Part shown: positions 1 through 6,280 of the stretch, one piece after another
Layout: the number at the start of each line of letters is the position of its first letter
How positions within the stretch are numbered: position 1 is the first letter of the stretch
NCBI GenBank assembly: GCA_023230285.1
Contig: JALNXP010000098.1
Location: forward strand, 1-8,529
From: Bacteroidales bacterium
GTDB taxonomy: Bacteria; Bacteroidota; Bacteroidia; Bacteroidales; BM520
Length of the DNA stretch: 8,529 nucleotides
Direction: 5' to 3'
Position numbers and translations under genes: made by a program
Notes under the pieces: generated by a model
Databases searched by the model: none
What the model saw: only the letters and a program-made list of their open reading frames with translations
Told to the model about the DNA's origin: nothing

Positions 1-573
1 ATTCTCCCATGAGAAGAAAGTACCGGCACCCGGACCTGCAGAAGCATAAAGAAGTACACTGTAACCATCATAAATATTGAAAGAACATTCACTGTCCCAT
101 GAGCCTGCTACCCATGTAAAGTCTATTGTTGCAGGTGGAACCAAGATAGTAGCTGTTCCTGTTGTACCTGAACTTAATGAAGCTGTTCCATAAGTAGTAC
201 CGTTAGCGGAAACAGTAATGCCTGCACCATTCCAACCGTCACCCCAAGAGTCGAACATCTCTATAATTACAATACACATATCGCCGATTACAGCAGAAGC
301 ACCGGCAGATGTGCCACGCTTCATTGCACCGGCAGGGTTATTCAGAGTAGAATAATTAATACCTGCTTTGGATGTAATAAAGGGGCGTGAAGCAGAACCT
401 TTATTTTCAATTTGCGGACTCTTTTCCGCTGTACTTTCTTCTACAGAAGAAATTTGTGCCTGTACTAACAATACAGCAAAAGCCATTGTTAAGAGCAATA
501 AAATTCTCTTACTAACTTGAAATTTAGTAATATAAAATGTAATAGTTACTAAAAATGTAATAATTTTCTTCAT
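1..573 (-). CDS. Secreted protein with a 'DSWGDGWNGA' domain, C-terminus cut by window edge
   Basis: This reading frame enters from the left edge; 191 codons lie in the window with no stop. Translation gives a basic, hydrophobic N-terminus (about residues 1-39, ending LLVQA before Gln40) that looks like a Sec signal peptide, then a Ser/Glu/Lys linker (41-95). From about residue 96 comes a beta-rich, Gly/Ser/Thr-rich domain with the signature FDSWGDGWNGA (107-117) and a later WDSECSFNIYDG segment (159-170). Similar Asp/Gly-rich modules occur in secreted or cell-surface proteins of Bacteroidota, often in large adhesin-like or type IX-secreted proteins. The clustered Asp residues could bind calcium, but that is inference. 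The ATG at 573 was chosen because Met-Lys-Lys and a hydrophobic stretch follow; an in-frame ATG at 645 gives an unlikely polar extension. Any C-terminal sorting domain would lie outside the window. Function is unknown. Confidence 0.82.
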   Translation of the reverse strand, partial: MKKIITFLVTITFYITKFQVSKRILLLLTMAFAVLLVQAQISSVEESTAEKSPQIENKGSASRPFITSKAGINYSTLNNPAGAMKRGTSAGASAVIGDMCIVIIEMFDSWGDGWNGAGITVSANGTTYGTASLSSGTTGTATILVPPATIDFTWVAGSWDSECSFNIYDGYSVLLYASAGPGAGTFFSWEN

Positions 574-660
574 ATATTTGGTTTGTGTATTTATTCCATA
601 TTCTAATTTGATTGTAATATCATTCAGAAAACAAGCAGTTTTCATTTTCTTTCTTTTTAC

Positions 661-693
661 GCAACAATAGTTGCTAAAATGTTGACAAGCAAC
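661..693. repeat. Pair of short GCAAC/GTTGC inverted repeats
   Basis: Two small dyads sit side by side. GCAAC (661-665) pairs with GTTGC (670-674) around AATA, and GTTG (681-684) pairs with CAAC (690-693) around ACAAG. They lie about 90-120 bases upstream of the start codon at 573, in the leader or promoter region of the secreted-protein gene. They could be an operator or a leader hairpin. The stems are short, so chance is a real alternative. Confidence 0.35.
676..688 (-). repeat. Left copy of a 13-base inverted repeat (TTGTCAACATTTT)
   Basis: Read on the minus strand, this is TTGTCAACATTTT. The identical 13-mer occurs on the plus strand at 875-887, giving a perfect inverted pair with 186 bases between the copies. 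The flanking bases differ, so the match stops at exactly 13. It overlaps one of the GTTG/CAAC dyads. Its role is unknown; a protein-binding site is one possibility. Confidence 0.4.
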
Positions 694-798
694 TTGATAG
701 AATCATCCTCCAATTAGCTTCAAAAATGTGGTAAAAAGCATATTAATTAAGCCGGAGTTTTAATTATTAATAGTTAATTTATATAATTTTTACGTTTA

Positions 799-806
799 CA
801 AAAATA
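799..806 (-). promoter_or_regulatory. Possible -7 box for the secreted-protein gene
   Basis: On the minus strand the bases read TATTTTTG, an exact fit to the Bacteroidota -7 consensus TAnnTTTG. If used, transcription would start near 790-795 and leave a leader of about 220 bases before the start codon at 573. No TTG/TTTG -33 element is visible at the right distance, and the tract is so AT-rich that a chance match is likely. Confidence 0.25.
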
Positions 807-851
807 ATATAAAAAAAATAATATATATATTTTTTTATATATTTTATTTTG
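799..851. repeat. Imperfect long AT-only inverted repeat
   Basis: A single C at 799 and a single G at 851 bound 51 consecutive A/T bases (800-850). The two halves (A-rich left, T-rich right, with a TATATATA centre) are roughly complementary and could form a long weak hairpin ending in a T tract on either strand. It could help terminate the minus-strand DUF4249 transcript, act as an AT-rich promoter-proximal element, or simply bend DNA. Without any G/C pairs it is not a standard intrinsic terminator. Confidence 0.4.
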
Positions 852-874
852 TTGATAATTAACGTTTTATATAG

Positions 875-887
875 TTGTCAACATTTT
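875..887 (+). repeat. Right copy of the 13-base inverted repeat
   Basis: TTGTCAACATTTT, identical to the minus-strand sequence at 688-676. Here it forms part of the perfect dyad GTTGTCAAC (874-882). It lies just downstream of the DUF4249 stop codon in transcript orientation. A looser dyad, GTTGATAATTAAC (851-863), is close by. Confidence 0.4.
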
Positions 888-943
888 TTTTGTGCATTAT
901 ATTGTAATTTTAACAATAAGGAATAGCTGTTTATTCGTATTTT

Positions 944-1897
944 TTACGGTTTTTCTACGCATATCACCGGCTCCGTGTAATACGCTCCGTAGCCGCACCA
1001 CACGCCTATGGCATCACCGTCTATGTTGCTGTGTACCACAGACGAATTTAACAACGACTGCCAGAATCTAAATGATCCCTCATCCATCGTCACGACCTTA
1101 AGCTGTACCGTATCGCCGACAGTAAACGCCCCAAATTTATCATCAGCAGCATTTACGGTATCCATAGAAAATAAAGAAGAAGAACCTCTGTACGCTATCG
1201 CCTCGAATGCCATACCATTAAAGTAGGTGTCGTCCCATAAACAATTTGAACATTCTGAAAAATAATTATCTCTGCCCAACCTTTTTGCAAAGCAATTATA
1301 ATAATCGGCAGTGGCTGCATTGTCCTGTATCATGGCATGTATCCAGCAATACTTTTCATTAGCCTTGTCGTATTCGAGCCATATAGAATCCGGTATCACA
1401 GGTGTAGTTATAGTAGTATAAGCTGTATATGTTTCATCATCTATTATCACAGTCAGGTTGTAAGTGCCGCCGACTTGTCCAACTATTTTATTTCCCTGAT
1501 ATTTCACCGGAGGCCAAACATAATTTCCTTCCAAAATAGCAGGGTCTATCATAAACTGTAAAGTATCTACAGTACTTCCATCGCTGACAAAAACAGTGGC
1601 ATCCGTTATAAAAAGCTCCGTCAGCAAACTCATGCCTTCAGGTGTGGTAAAATCTAAATTTATTTCCGTAAAAAACGCCTGATTATATGTCAGACATACC
1701 CACGGACTGCTTCCGTTTTCTATATATCCCTCTATCACAGGTCGTTTAGTATACTCTCCGGTATCTATGGCTATCTCTTGCGAACAAGAAGTGATAATAA
1801 ACATCATCAATACAGATATAATCAAGATTGATGAAACTATCACCCCGCCCGATGAAAACAATCTCCTTGAAATAGCTCTATTTATTTTATTCTTCAT
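944..1897 (-). CDS. DUF4249-type outer-membrane lipoprotein, partner of TonB-dependent receptor
   Basis: A predicted lipoprotein of 317 residues. The N-terminus is basic (K2, K4, R7, R11, R12), followed by a hydrophobic core (about 19-35) and a lipobox-like IITSC with the lipidated Cys at 38. The mature part looks like a DUF4249 protein: an early 'VIEGYI' strand (54-59), a beta-sandwich-like region with 'ITDATVFVSD' (97-106) and 'GGTYNLTVIIDDETYTAYT' (143-161), a late 'FGAFTVGDTVQLKV' block (255-268), and a closing 'IGVWCGYGAYYTEP' (297-310). Such proteins are usually encoded directly after a TonB-dependent receptor, as here (9-base gap, same strand), so it is probably a surface or periplasmic accessory to that receptor. 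Its biochemical role is not established for the family. Unusually, the mature chain has seven further cysteines (68, 184, 202, 216, 219, 301, 313), including a CxxC at 216-219. The family call rests on remembered motif patterns and on gene context. Confidence 0.82.
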   Translation of the reverse strand: MKNKINRAISRRLFSSGGVIVSSILIISVLMMFIITSCSQEIAIDTGEYTKRPVIEGYIENGSSPWVCLTYNQAFFTEINLDFTTPEGMSLLTELFITDATVFVSDGSTVDTLQFMIDPAILEGNYVWPPVKYQGNKIVGQVGGTYNLTVIIDDETYTAYTTITTPVIPDSIWLEYDKANEKYCWIHAMIQDNAATADYYNCFAKRLGRDNYFSECSNCLWDDTYFNGMAFEAIAYRGSSSLFSMDTVNAADDKFGAFTVGDTVQLKVVTMDEGSFRFWQSLLNSSVVHSNIDGDAIGVWCGYGAYYTEPVICVEKP

Positions 1898-1906
1898 AAT
1901 TTTAGA

Positions 1907-4276
1907 CTATTTAAACTGCATATTAAACGATACTGACGGCAACACAGGGAAAAGCGAAATCTGATAAGCCTTTACTTTAATTATATTAGAATCGGAAGAC
2001 CGGTCTACAGTATATGAGACGATATAAGGATTTTTTCTATTATAGACATTATACACAGAAAAGTTCAAATCACCGGCGAGATGTTTTGTATCAAATATTT
2101 TCCATGTAGCGGAGATGTCAAGTCGGTGATAATCAGGCATTCGCCACGCATTATGCTCGCCATATTCTATATACATATTACCATTGATGATATAAAACGC
2201 ATTCGGGATAGTTGCCGCATTGCCGCTCGAAAACACCCAGACGGTAGAAAAATCCCATTTGTCGTTAAGTTCATAATTCAGCATTATAGAAACATCATGC
2301 CGGCGGTCGTAGCGGGCGTAAAACGTCTCACCATTCATAATTTCATCAAAATTTCTTGTCGTCCAACTCAGCGTATAAGCCACCCAGCCGGTAAACTTCC
2401 CTGCCGTCTTATTTACAAAAAGCTCCATGCCGTAACTTTGTCCGGTACCTGAAATAAAACCATAATCAAGATTCGTCTGAAATATGGAAATTATGTTGGC
2501 ATCAGGATTGACATCAAGCATATATTTCATCTTTTTATAATACACTTCGAAAGATGTCTCTATTGTATTATCTTTGAAATTTTGGAAGTATCCTGTCGAA
2601 AATTGATGACAAAGTTGCGGTGTCAGTAAATCTGTTGAAGGCAGCCAAATATCTGTCGGCAGCGAAATATCCATCAGGGCAGCAAGGTTAAGGCATTGAC
2701 GATTAAGCGTATACGATGCTTTTATCGACTTATCTGCTGCAAGTTGGAAGCGTATGTTAATTCGCGGCTCAAAAAGATTATAGGCTTTTACTGTTTCACC
2801 TTTTTTATAATATGTAGAATCAACATTTTCCATATTGAACACATTATCAATAACATAACGAGTAAAAGGTCCTGTTTGTGCAAAATAATTATATCGCAAG
2901 CCATAGAGTACTTCAAGCCAAGGCGTAACATGCAAGTCGTGTTGAACATAGCCTATTATATCGCGAGCATAGTAATATTGCGGGTCGCCGGTGTTGAACT
3001 GTGTACTGCCCGAAGCGACCTGCAAAGCCGTAGGCGAAAAGACATGATGCGTATACGACACTCCAAATTTCACGGCGTTATTAGTATCCGGCGAATATGT
3101 CAAATCCGCCTTTCCGGTATAATCTGTTACAGCAGAGCTGTAAGTCATATTGTAAGCTTGTTCATAGCCGCCGACATTAAGCTGATAATTAGTAACATTG
3201 GCAGACACATCAAGATAAAGTCTTTTATTAAAAATATGATTCCATCTTATAACACCCAAAGTATTTTGCCAATTCATATTACAGCTAAACGTTTGTAAGT
3301 CTGAATTAAAATTAAAGACATCTTTACCGTGGTAGAAAGAAGCTGTAATGTTGTCATTTTCAGAAAGTCTGAATGCCAATTTACCGTTGATATCATAAAA
3401 GTAACACTGCAAGCCTTTAAGCATAGAAGAGCCGTTTACGAAAGGTCGCAATATAACATCAGCGTAAGTACGGCGAGCGGCGATGTTAAAAGAAGATTTA
3501 CCACGCTGGATAGGACCTTCTACTTGTGCATGCGAAGATAGTAAACCAATGCCGGCTTTCGCCTTATAGCTATCCATATCGCCGTCTAAAGTAGTGATAT
3601 TCAGAACTGATGACATTCTGCCGCCATATTCCGGAGGCATGCCGCCTTTTATGATTTCTGCCGAATTGATAACATCGGCGTTGAATACGGAGAAAAAGCC
3701 TGCTGCATGCGATGGGTTATAGACAGTCGCACCGTCTATAAGTATCAAGTTTTGGTCTGCACCGCCACCTCTGACATAAAAAGCATTGTTACCTTCGCCG
3801 CCGGCTTGTATACCCGGCAACAATTGTATCGTCTTAATTATATCTTTCTCACCGAACATCACAGGTATCTTCTCTATCTGCTTTATCGGCAACTCTATAG
3901 TGCCTACTTGTGTACTTCTGACATTCTTGTCCTCTCGCTGCACCTTTATCTCTACGCCTTCTACAGCAACAGCCGCTTCTTTCAATTTAAAATTTACCTG
4001 CAAATCTTTGTTTAACACAATCTTCTGTCTAACAGTATCATAGCCCATAAACAAGCATACAAGTGTATAAGTCCCTGATTTTTCCTTAAAAGAATAAAAA
4101 CCGTCAACATCACTTGATGCACCATTCAAATTTTCTTGAAGATAGACATTTGCACCCGTTAAAAACATCTTATTTCCGCCATCTATAACCGTACCGCTGA
4201 CAGTAAAAGTCTGACAATAAACAGTTTCAGCAATAAACAAAAGCAAAAGCAAAATGTATATTATTTTTTTCGACAT
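1907..4276 (-). CDS. TonB-dependent outer-membrane receptor with carboxypeptidase-regulatory-like N-domain
   Basis: An outer-membrane active-transport receptor of 789 residues, full length for the family. A signal peptide (about 1-22, MSKKIIYILL...) leads into a carboxypeptidase-D-regulatory-like beta-sandwich (about 24-100: 'VSGTVIDGGNKMFLTGANV', 'GFYSFKEKSGTYTL', 'FMGYDTVRQKI'). The plug domain follows (about 125-235), with the typical Bacteroidota motifs 'GEKDIIKTIQLLPGIQ' (142-157), 'FYVRGGGADQNLILIDGATVY' split across 166-186, 'FFSVFNADVINSAEIIKGG' (194-212) and 'YGGRMSSVLNI' (217-227). The rest is a beta-barrel of alternating aromatic/polar strands, ending in an amphipathic strand with Phe next to last. 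It is the first gene of a two-gene operon with the DUF4249 lipoprotein and has a good promoter upstream (4294-4322). There is no SusD-like partner, so a classical glycan-uptake (Sus) role is not supported. The substrate is unknown. Confidence 0.96.
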   Translation of the reverse strand: MSKKIIYILLLLLFIAETVYCQTFTVSGTVIDGGNKMFLTGANVYLQENLNGASSDVDGFYSFKEKSGTYTLVCLFMGYDTVRQKIVLNKDLQVNFKLKEAAVAVEGVEIKVQREDKNVRSTQVGTIELPIKQIEKIPVMFGEKDIIKTIQLLPGIQAGGEGNNAFYVRGGGADQNLILIDGATVYNPSHAAGFFSVFNADVINSAEIIKGGMPPEYGGRMSSVLNITTLDGDMDSYKAKAGIGLLSSHAQVEGPIQRGKSSFNIAARRTYADVILRPFVNGSSMLKGLQCYFYDINGKLAFRLSENDNITASFYHGKDVFNFNSDLQTFSCNMNWQNTLGVIRWNHIFNKRLYLDVSANVTNYQLNVGGYEQAYNMTYSSAVTDYTGKADLTYSPDTNNAVKFGVSYTHHVFSPTALQVASGSTQFNTGDPQYYYARDIIGYVQHDLHVTPWLEVLYGLRYNYFAQTGPFTRYVIDNVFNMENVDSTYYKKGETVKAYNLFEPRINIRFQLAADKSIKASYTLNRQCLNLAALMDISLPTDIWLPSTDLLTPQLCHQFSTGYFQNFKDNTIETSFEVYYKKMKYMLDVNPDANIISIFQTNLDYGFISGTGQSYGMELFVNKTAGKFTGWVAYTLSWTTRNFDEIMNGETFYARYDRRHDVSIMLNYELNDKWDFSTVWVFSSGNAATIPNAFYIINGNMYIEYGEHNAWRMPDYHRLDISATWKIFDTKHLAGDLNFSVYNVYNRKNPYIVSYTVDRSSDSNIIKVKAYQISLFPVLPSVSFNMQFK

Positions 4277-4293
4277 GTATTACGTATTTTCTG

Positions 4294-4322
4294 CAAAGAT
4301 AAGCGAAAATAAAAAAAACAAA
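4294..4322 (-). promoter_or_regulatory. Bacteroidota-type promoter of the TonB receptor operon
   Basis: On the minus strand a TTTG (4322-4319) lies 17 bases upstream of TATCTTTG (4301-4294), matching the -33/-7 pattern TTTG...TAnnTTTG. Only 17 bases separate the box from the ATG at 4276, so the leader would be very short (about 10 bases). No Shine-Dalgarno sequence is present, which is normal for the phylum. Confidence 0.75.
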
Positions 4323-4343
4323 ATAAAAAACTATGATTATTAC

Positions 4344-4351
4344 TATCTTTG
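4344..4351 (+). promoter_or_regulatory. -7 promoter box of the GNAT gene
   Basis: TATCTTTG followed by CA matches TAnnTTTG exactly and is the same ten bases as the -7 region of the divergent receptor promoter. It lies 26 bases before the ATG at 4378. I see no TTTG/TTG -33 element at the usual distance, so the promoter may be weak or need an activator. Confidence 0.65.
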
Positions 4352-4377
4352 CAAACCAAAAACATTAAATATTAAAC

Positions 4378-4797
4378 ATGACCATCAGACTATTATCAAC
4401 ATCAGACTACGACAGCATTTTCGAATTATGGGGACATACAAAAGGTATGGCTTTAAGAAATTTTGATGATTCAAGAGAAGGCATCGCCAAATTCATACAA
4501 AAAAATCCGGATTCTAATTTTATAGCAGAAATAGGCAATGAAATTGTGGGCGTAATATTATGCGGCATTGATGGACGCAGAGGCTACTTATATCACGCCT
4601 CGGTAAAAGAAGAATACAGAGGACAAGGCATTGGCACAGAATTAGTAAACAAAGTTTTAGATGTCCTAAAATCAAAAGGAATAAAAAAAGCCGGACTGTT
4701 AGTCAAAAAAGATAATATTATCGGCAACGAGTTTTGGCTCGCAAAAGGCTGGAATAAAAGAGACGAACTTTTGTACTATAGCTTAAATTTGGATTAG
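4378..4797 (+). CDS. GNAT-family N-acetyltransferase (YpeA/RimI-like)
   Basis: A single-domain, 139-residue cytoplasmic acetyltransferase that should move an acetyl group from acetyl-CoA to an amine; the acceptor is unknown. The N-terminal strand MTIRLLSTSDYDSIFELW (1-18) is typical of GNAT enzymes. The central strands 'FIAEIGNEIVGVILCGIDG' (48-66) and 'GYLYHASVKEEYRGQGIG' (69-86) follow. The acetyl-CoA pyrophosphate-binding motif (R/Q)xxGxG is present as R81-G-Q-G-I-G86, followed by the helix 'TELVNKVLDVLKSKG' (87-101). The C-terminal 'FWLAKGWNKRDELLYYSL' (about 119-136) matches the usual end of the fold. Overall layout and length resemble the small uncharacterised YpeA group. It is divergent from the receptor operon and separated from nqrA by 97 bases that include nqrA's own promoter, so it is probably a single-gene transcript. 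The start is preceded by an A-rich leader. Confidence 0.93.
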   Translation: MTIRLLSTSDYDSIFELWGHTKGMALRNFDDSREGIAKFIQKNPDSNFIAEIGNEIVGVILCGIDGRRGYLYHASVKEEYRGQGIGTELVNKVLDVLKSKGIKKAGLLVKKDNIIGNEFWLAKGWNKRDELLYYSLNLD

Positions 4798-4869
4798 CGT
4801 TAAATCATATATTAAAATACTTTTTAAACTTTTTATATTCAATCTGTTTTTACAATAAGAATATAATGC

Positions 4870-4877
4870 TACCTTTG
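4870..4877 (+). promoter_or_regulatory. -7 promoter box of the nqr operon
   Basis: TACCTTTG followed by CAAAA fits TAnnTTTG exactly. It ends 17 bases before the nqrA ATG at 4895, predicting a very short leader. The -33 region is only approximate (a T-rich stretch with TGTTTTTA around 4845-4852). It is the third copy in this window of the extended form TA(T/C)CTTTGCA. Confidence 0.72.
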
Positions 4878-4894
4878 CAAAAATTAAGCAAGAC

Positions 4895-6277
4895 ATGCAA
4901 TCTGAAATATATAAGATAAAAAAAGGTATACAGTTAAACTTAATCGGCGAAGCACAAAAAGCCGTCAAGTTGATGCCCGCTACACCTTGCGCCATCAACC
5001 CGCCGGATTTCAGATGGTTAGTCCCCAAATTAATAGTTGATGAAGGCGACTGTGTCAAGGTCGGTACCCCGCTTTTCTGCAATAAAAATGATGAAAGTAT
5101 CCGCATAGTTTCTCCAGTAAGTGGAACTGTCTGCAAAATAGTAAGAGGTGAAAAAAGAAAGTTGGAACATATCGTCATTACTTCTGACGGTAAAAGTACC
5201 TGCGAGGATATTACGATAAAAGAAGATAACAGAGAAGATATTATTGAGACTTTATTAGTCTCCGGCTTGTGGACTTTCATTTTACAGCGTCCGTTTGCTG
5301 CAATAGCTAACCCTGCAGATATGCCAAAAGCAGTATTTGTTTCGTGCTTCGACAGTGCTCCTTTAGCTCCCGACTATTCTTTTATCCTGAAAGATAAAGC
5401 CAAAGAATTTGCAAAAGGTATAGAAATCATCAGCAAGTTAACTATAGGCAAAACGTTTTTATGTTTAAAAGCAGATAGCGACAACAGCATTTTTGAAGAC
5501 ATTGCAACTGTAGAAAAATGTTATTTTAGCGGTCCTCATCCGAGCGGAAACATTGGCACTCAGATACATACGATAGCACCGCTTGGCAAAGGCGAAGTTA
5601 TATGGTATGCAAATCCGCAAGATATAGCAACTATTGGTAATTTATTCTTAAACGGCAAACTCGATTTTTCAAAAACGATAGCTGTATGCGGCGAAAGTAT
5701 TGAAAATCCATGCTACTTAAAGCTCATCAACGGAGCTTCGCTCTCCCCCACTCTGACAAAAACGACCAAAGGATACAAATTAAACAATACCGATGAACCT
5801 ACTTTTGACACTGTAATAAAAGATACATATACGAGAATCATCAGCGGCAACATACTAACAGGGAAAGCCATCACAGACGAATGTTTTTTAAGGTATTACG
5901 ATAATCAGGTAACTTTAATCCCCGAAGGTGGCAAAAGAGAGTTATTCGGCTGGCTAATGCCCGGAATAAACAAATGGAGCTTATCTCATACTTATTTGTC
6001 ATGGCTGTTCAAGCACAAAAAATACAGTTTAGACACAAGTTTACACGGCGGCAGACGCTCCATGGTAGTTTCTGATGTATATGAAAAGGTATTTCCATTC
6101 AGCATACTGCCGATAGAACTGCTTAAAGCCTGCGAAATCAAAGACATAGAGTTGATGGAAGAACTCGGAATTTACGAAGTGGTAGAAGAAGACTTCGCCA
6201 CCTGCGAGTTGGTATGTCCATCAAAAACAGAATGTCAGCAAATAATTTATGAAGGTTTATCTTTATTAAGAAAATAG
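4895..6277 (+). CDS. nqrA: Na+-translocating NADH:quinone reductase subunit A
   Basis: Subunit A of the six-subunit Na+-NQR, which couples NADH oxidation and quinone reduction to sodium export. NqrA is the cytoplasmic-side peripheral subunit associated with quinone binding. The 460 residues match the family length. The N-terminus 'YKIKKGIQLNLIGEA' (6-20) is characteristic. A biotinyl/lipoyl-like (barrel-sandwich) fold follows: 'IVDEGDCVKVGTPLF' (47-61) and 'IVSPVSGTVCKIVRGEKR' (71-88). The hallmark 'SGPHPSGNIGTQIH' is at 212-225. The C-terminal 'LGIYEVVEEDFATCELVCPSKTEC' region (about 424-447) contains the CxxxCP motif (C437, C441) seen in many NqrA proteins, plus an extra Cys447. It is first in an nqrABCD gene order with its own promoter, and nqrB starts 3 bases after its stop. 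No frame disruption is visible. Confidence 0.97.
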   Translation: MQSEIYKIKKGIQLNLIGEAQKAVKLMPATPCAINPPDFRWLVPKLIVDEGDCVKVGTPLFCNKNDESIRIVSPVSGTVCKIVRGEKRKLEHIVITSDGKSTCEDITIKEDNREDIIETLLVSGLWTFILQRPFAAIANPADMPKAVFVSCFDSAPLAPDYSFILKDKAKEFAKGIEIISKLTIGKTFLCLKADSDNSIFEDIATVEKCYFSGPHPSGNIGTQIHTIAPLGKGEVIWYANPQDIATIGNLFLNGKLDFSKTIAVCGESIENPCYLKLINGASLSPTLTKTTKGYKLNNTDEPTFDTVIKDTYTRIISGNILTGKAITDECFLRYYDNQVTLIPEGGKRELFGWLMPGINKWSLSHTYLSWLFKHKKYSLDTSLHGGRRSMVVSDVYEKVFPFSILPIELLKACEIKDIELMEELGIYEVVEEDFATCELVCPSKTECQQIIYEGLSLLRK

Positions 6278-6280
6278 CGT

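Larger units (their letters stand above)
574..943. other. AT-rich non-coding spacer
   Basis: This 370-base gap lies between two minus-strand genes. I found no convincing gene on either strand. It must hold the 3' end signals of the DUF4249 operon (right side) and the promoter and leader of the secreted-protein gene (left side). It contains a 51-base run of only A and T (800-850), a possible minus-strand -7 box (TATTTTTG, 806-799), and several GTTG/CAAC inverted repeats, all described separately. There is no tRNA, no CRISPR array and no recognisable riboswitch. A small RNA cannot be excluded. Confidence 0.75.

Noticed and set aside
574..645. Upstream in-frame ATG at 645 as the start of the secreted protein
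   Set aside because: It would add 24 polar residues before the signal peptide and hide it from the secretion machinery. The ATG at 573 gives a standard Met-Lys-Lys start.
661..887. Idea that the 13-base inverted repeats are ends of an insertion element
   Set aside because: The 186 bases between them have no coding capacity, and I saw no target-site duplication flanking the copies. Kept only as a low-level possibility in the findings.
901..917. Possible terminator hairpin (ATTGT/ACAAT) after the DUF4249 stop
   Set aside because: It has only a five-base AT-rich stem and no following T tract on the minus strand close enough to support termination.
2696..3298. A 200-codon open frame on the plus strand opposite the TonB receptor
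   Set aside because: It lies entirely within the receptor gene on the other strand, its product is rich in Ile/Arg/Cys with no recognisable fold, and the receptor frame has clear family motifs throughout. The same applies to the plus-strand frames at 1008-1226, 1337-1561, 1767-1964, 2081-2452, 3329-3541, 3707-4015 and 3786-4043.
4254..4466. A plus-strand frame crossing the divergent promoter region
   Set aside because: It starts inside the receptor's signal-peptide codons, runs through both promoters and overlaps the GNAT gene in another frame; the product is low complexity.
4812..4834. Possible terminator after the GNAT gene (TTAAAA-TACT-TTTTAA followed by ACTTTTT)
   Set aside because: The stem is six A-T pairs with no G/C, too weak to call a terminator in sequence this AT-rich.
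4783..5280. A 165-codon minus-strand frame overlapping the GNAT end and the nqrA start
   Set aside because: It is antisense to conserved nqrA sequence and covers the nqrA promoter. Its Ser/Leu-rich product has no recognisable features.
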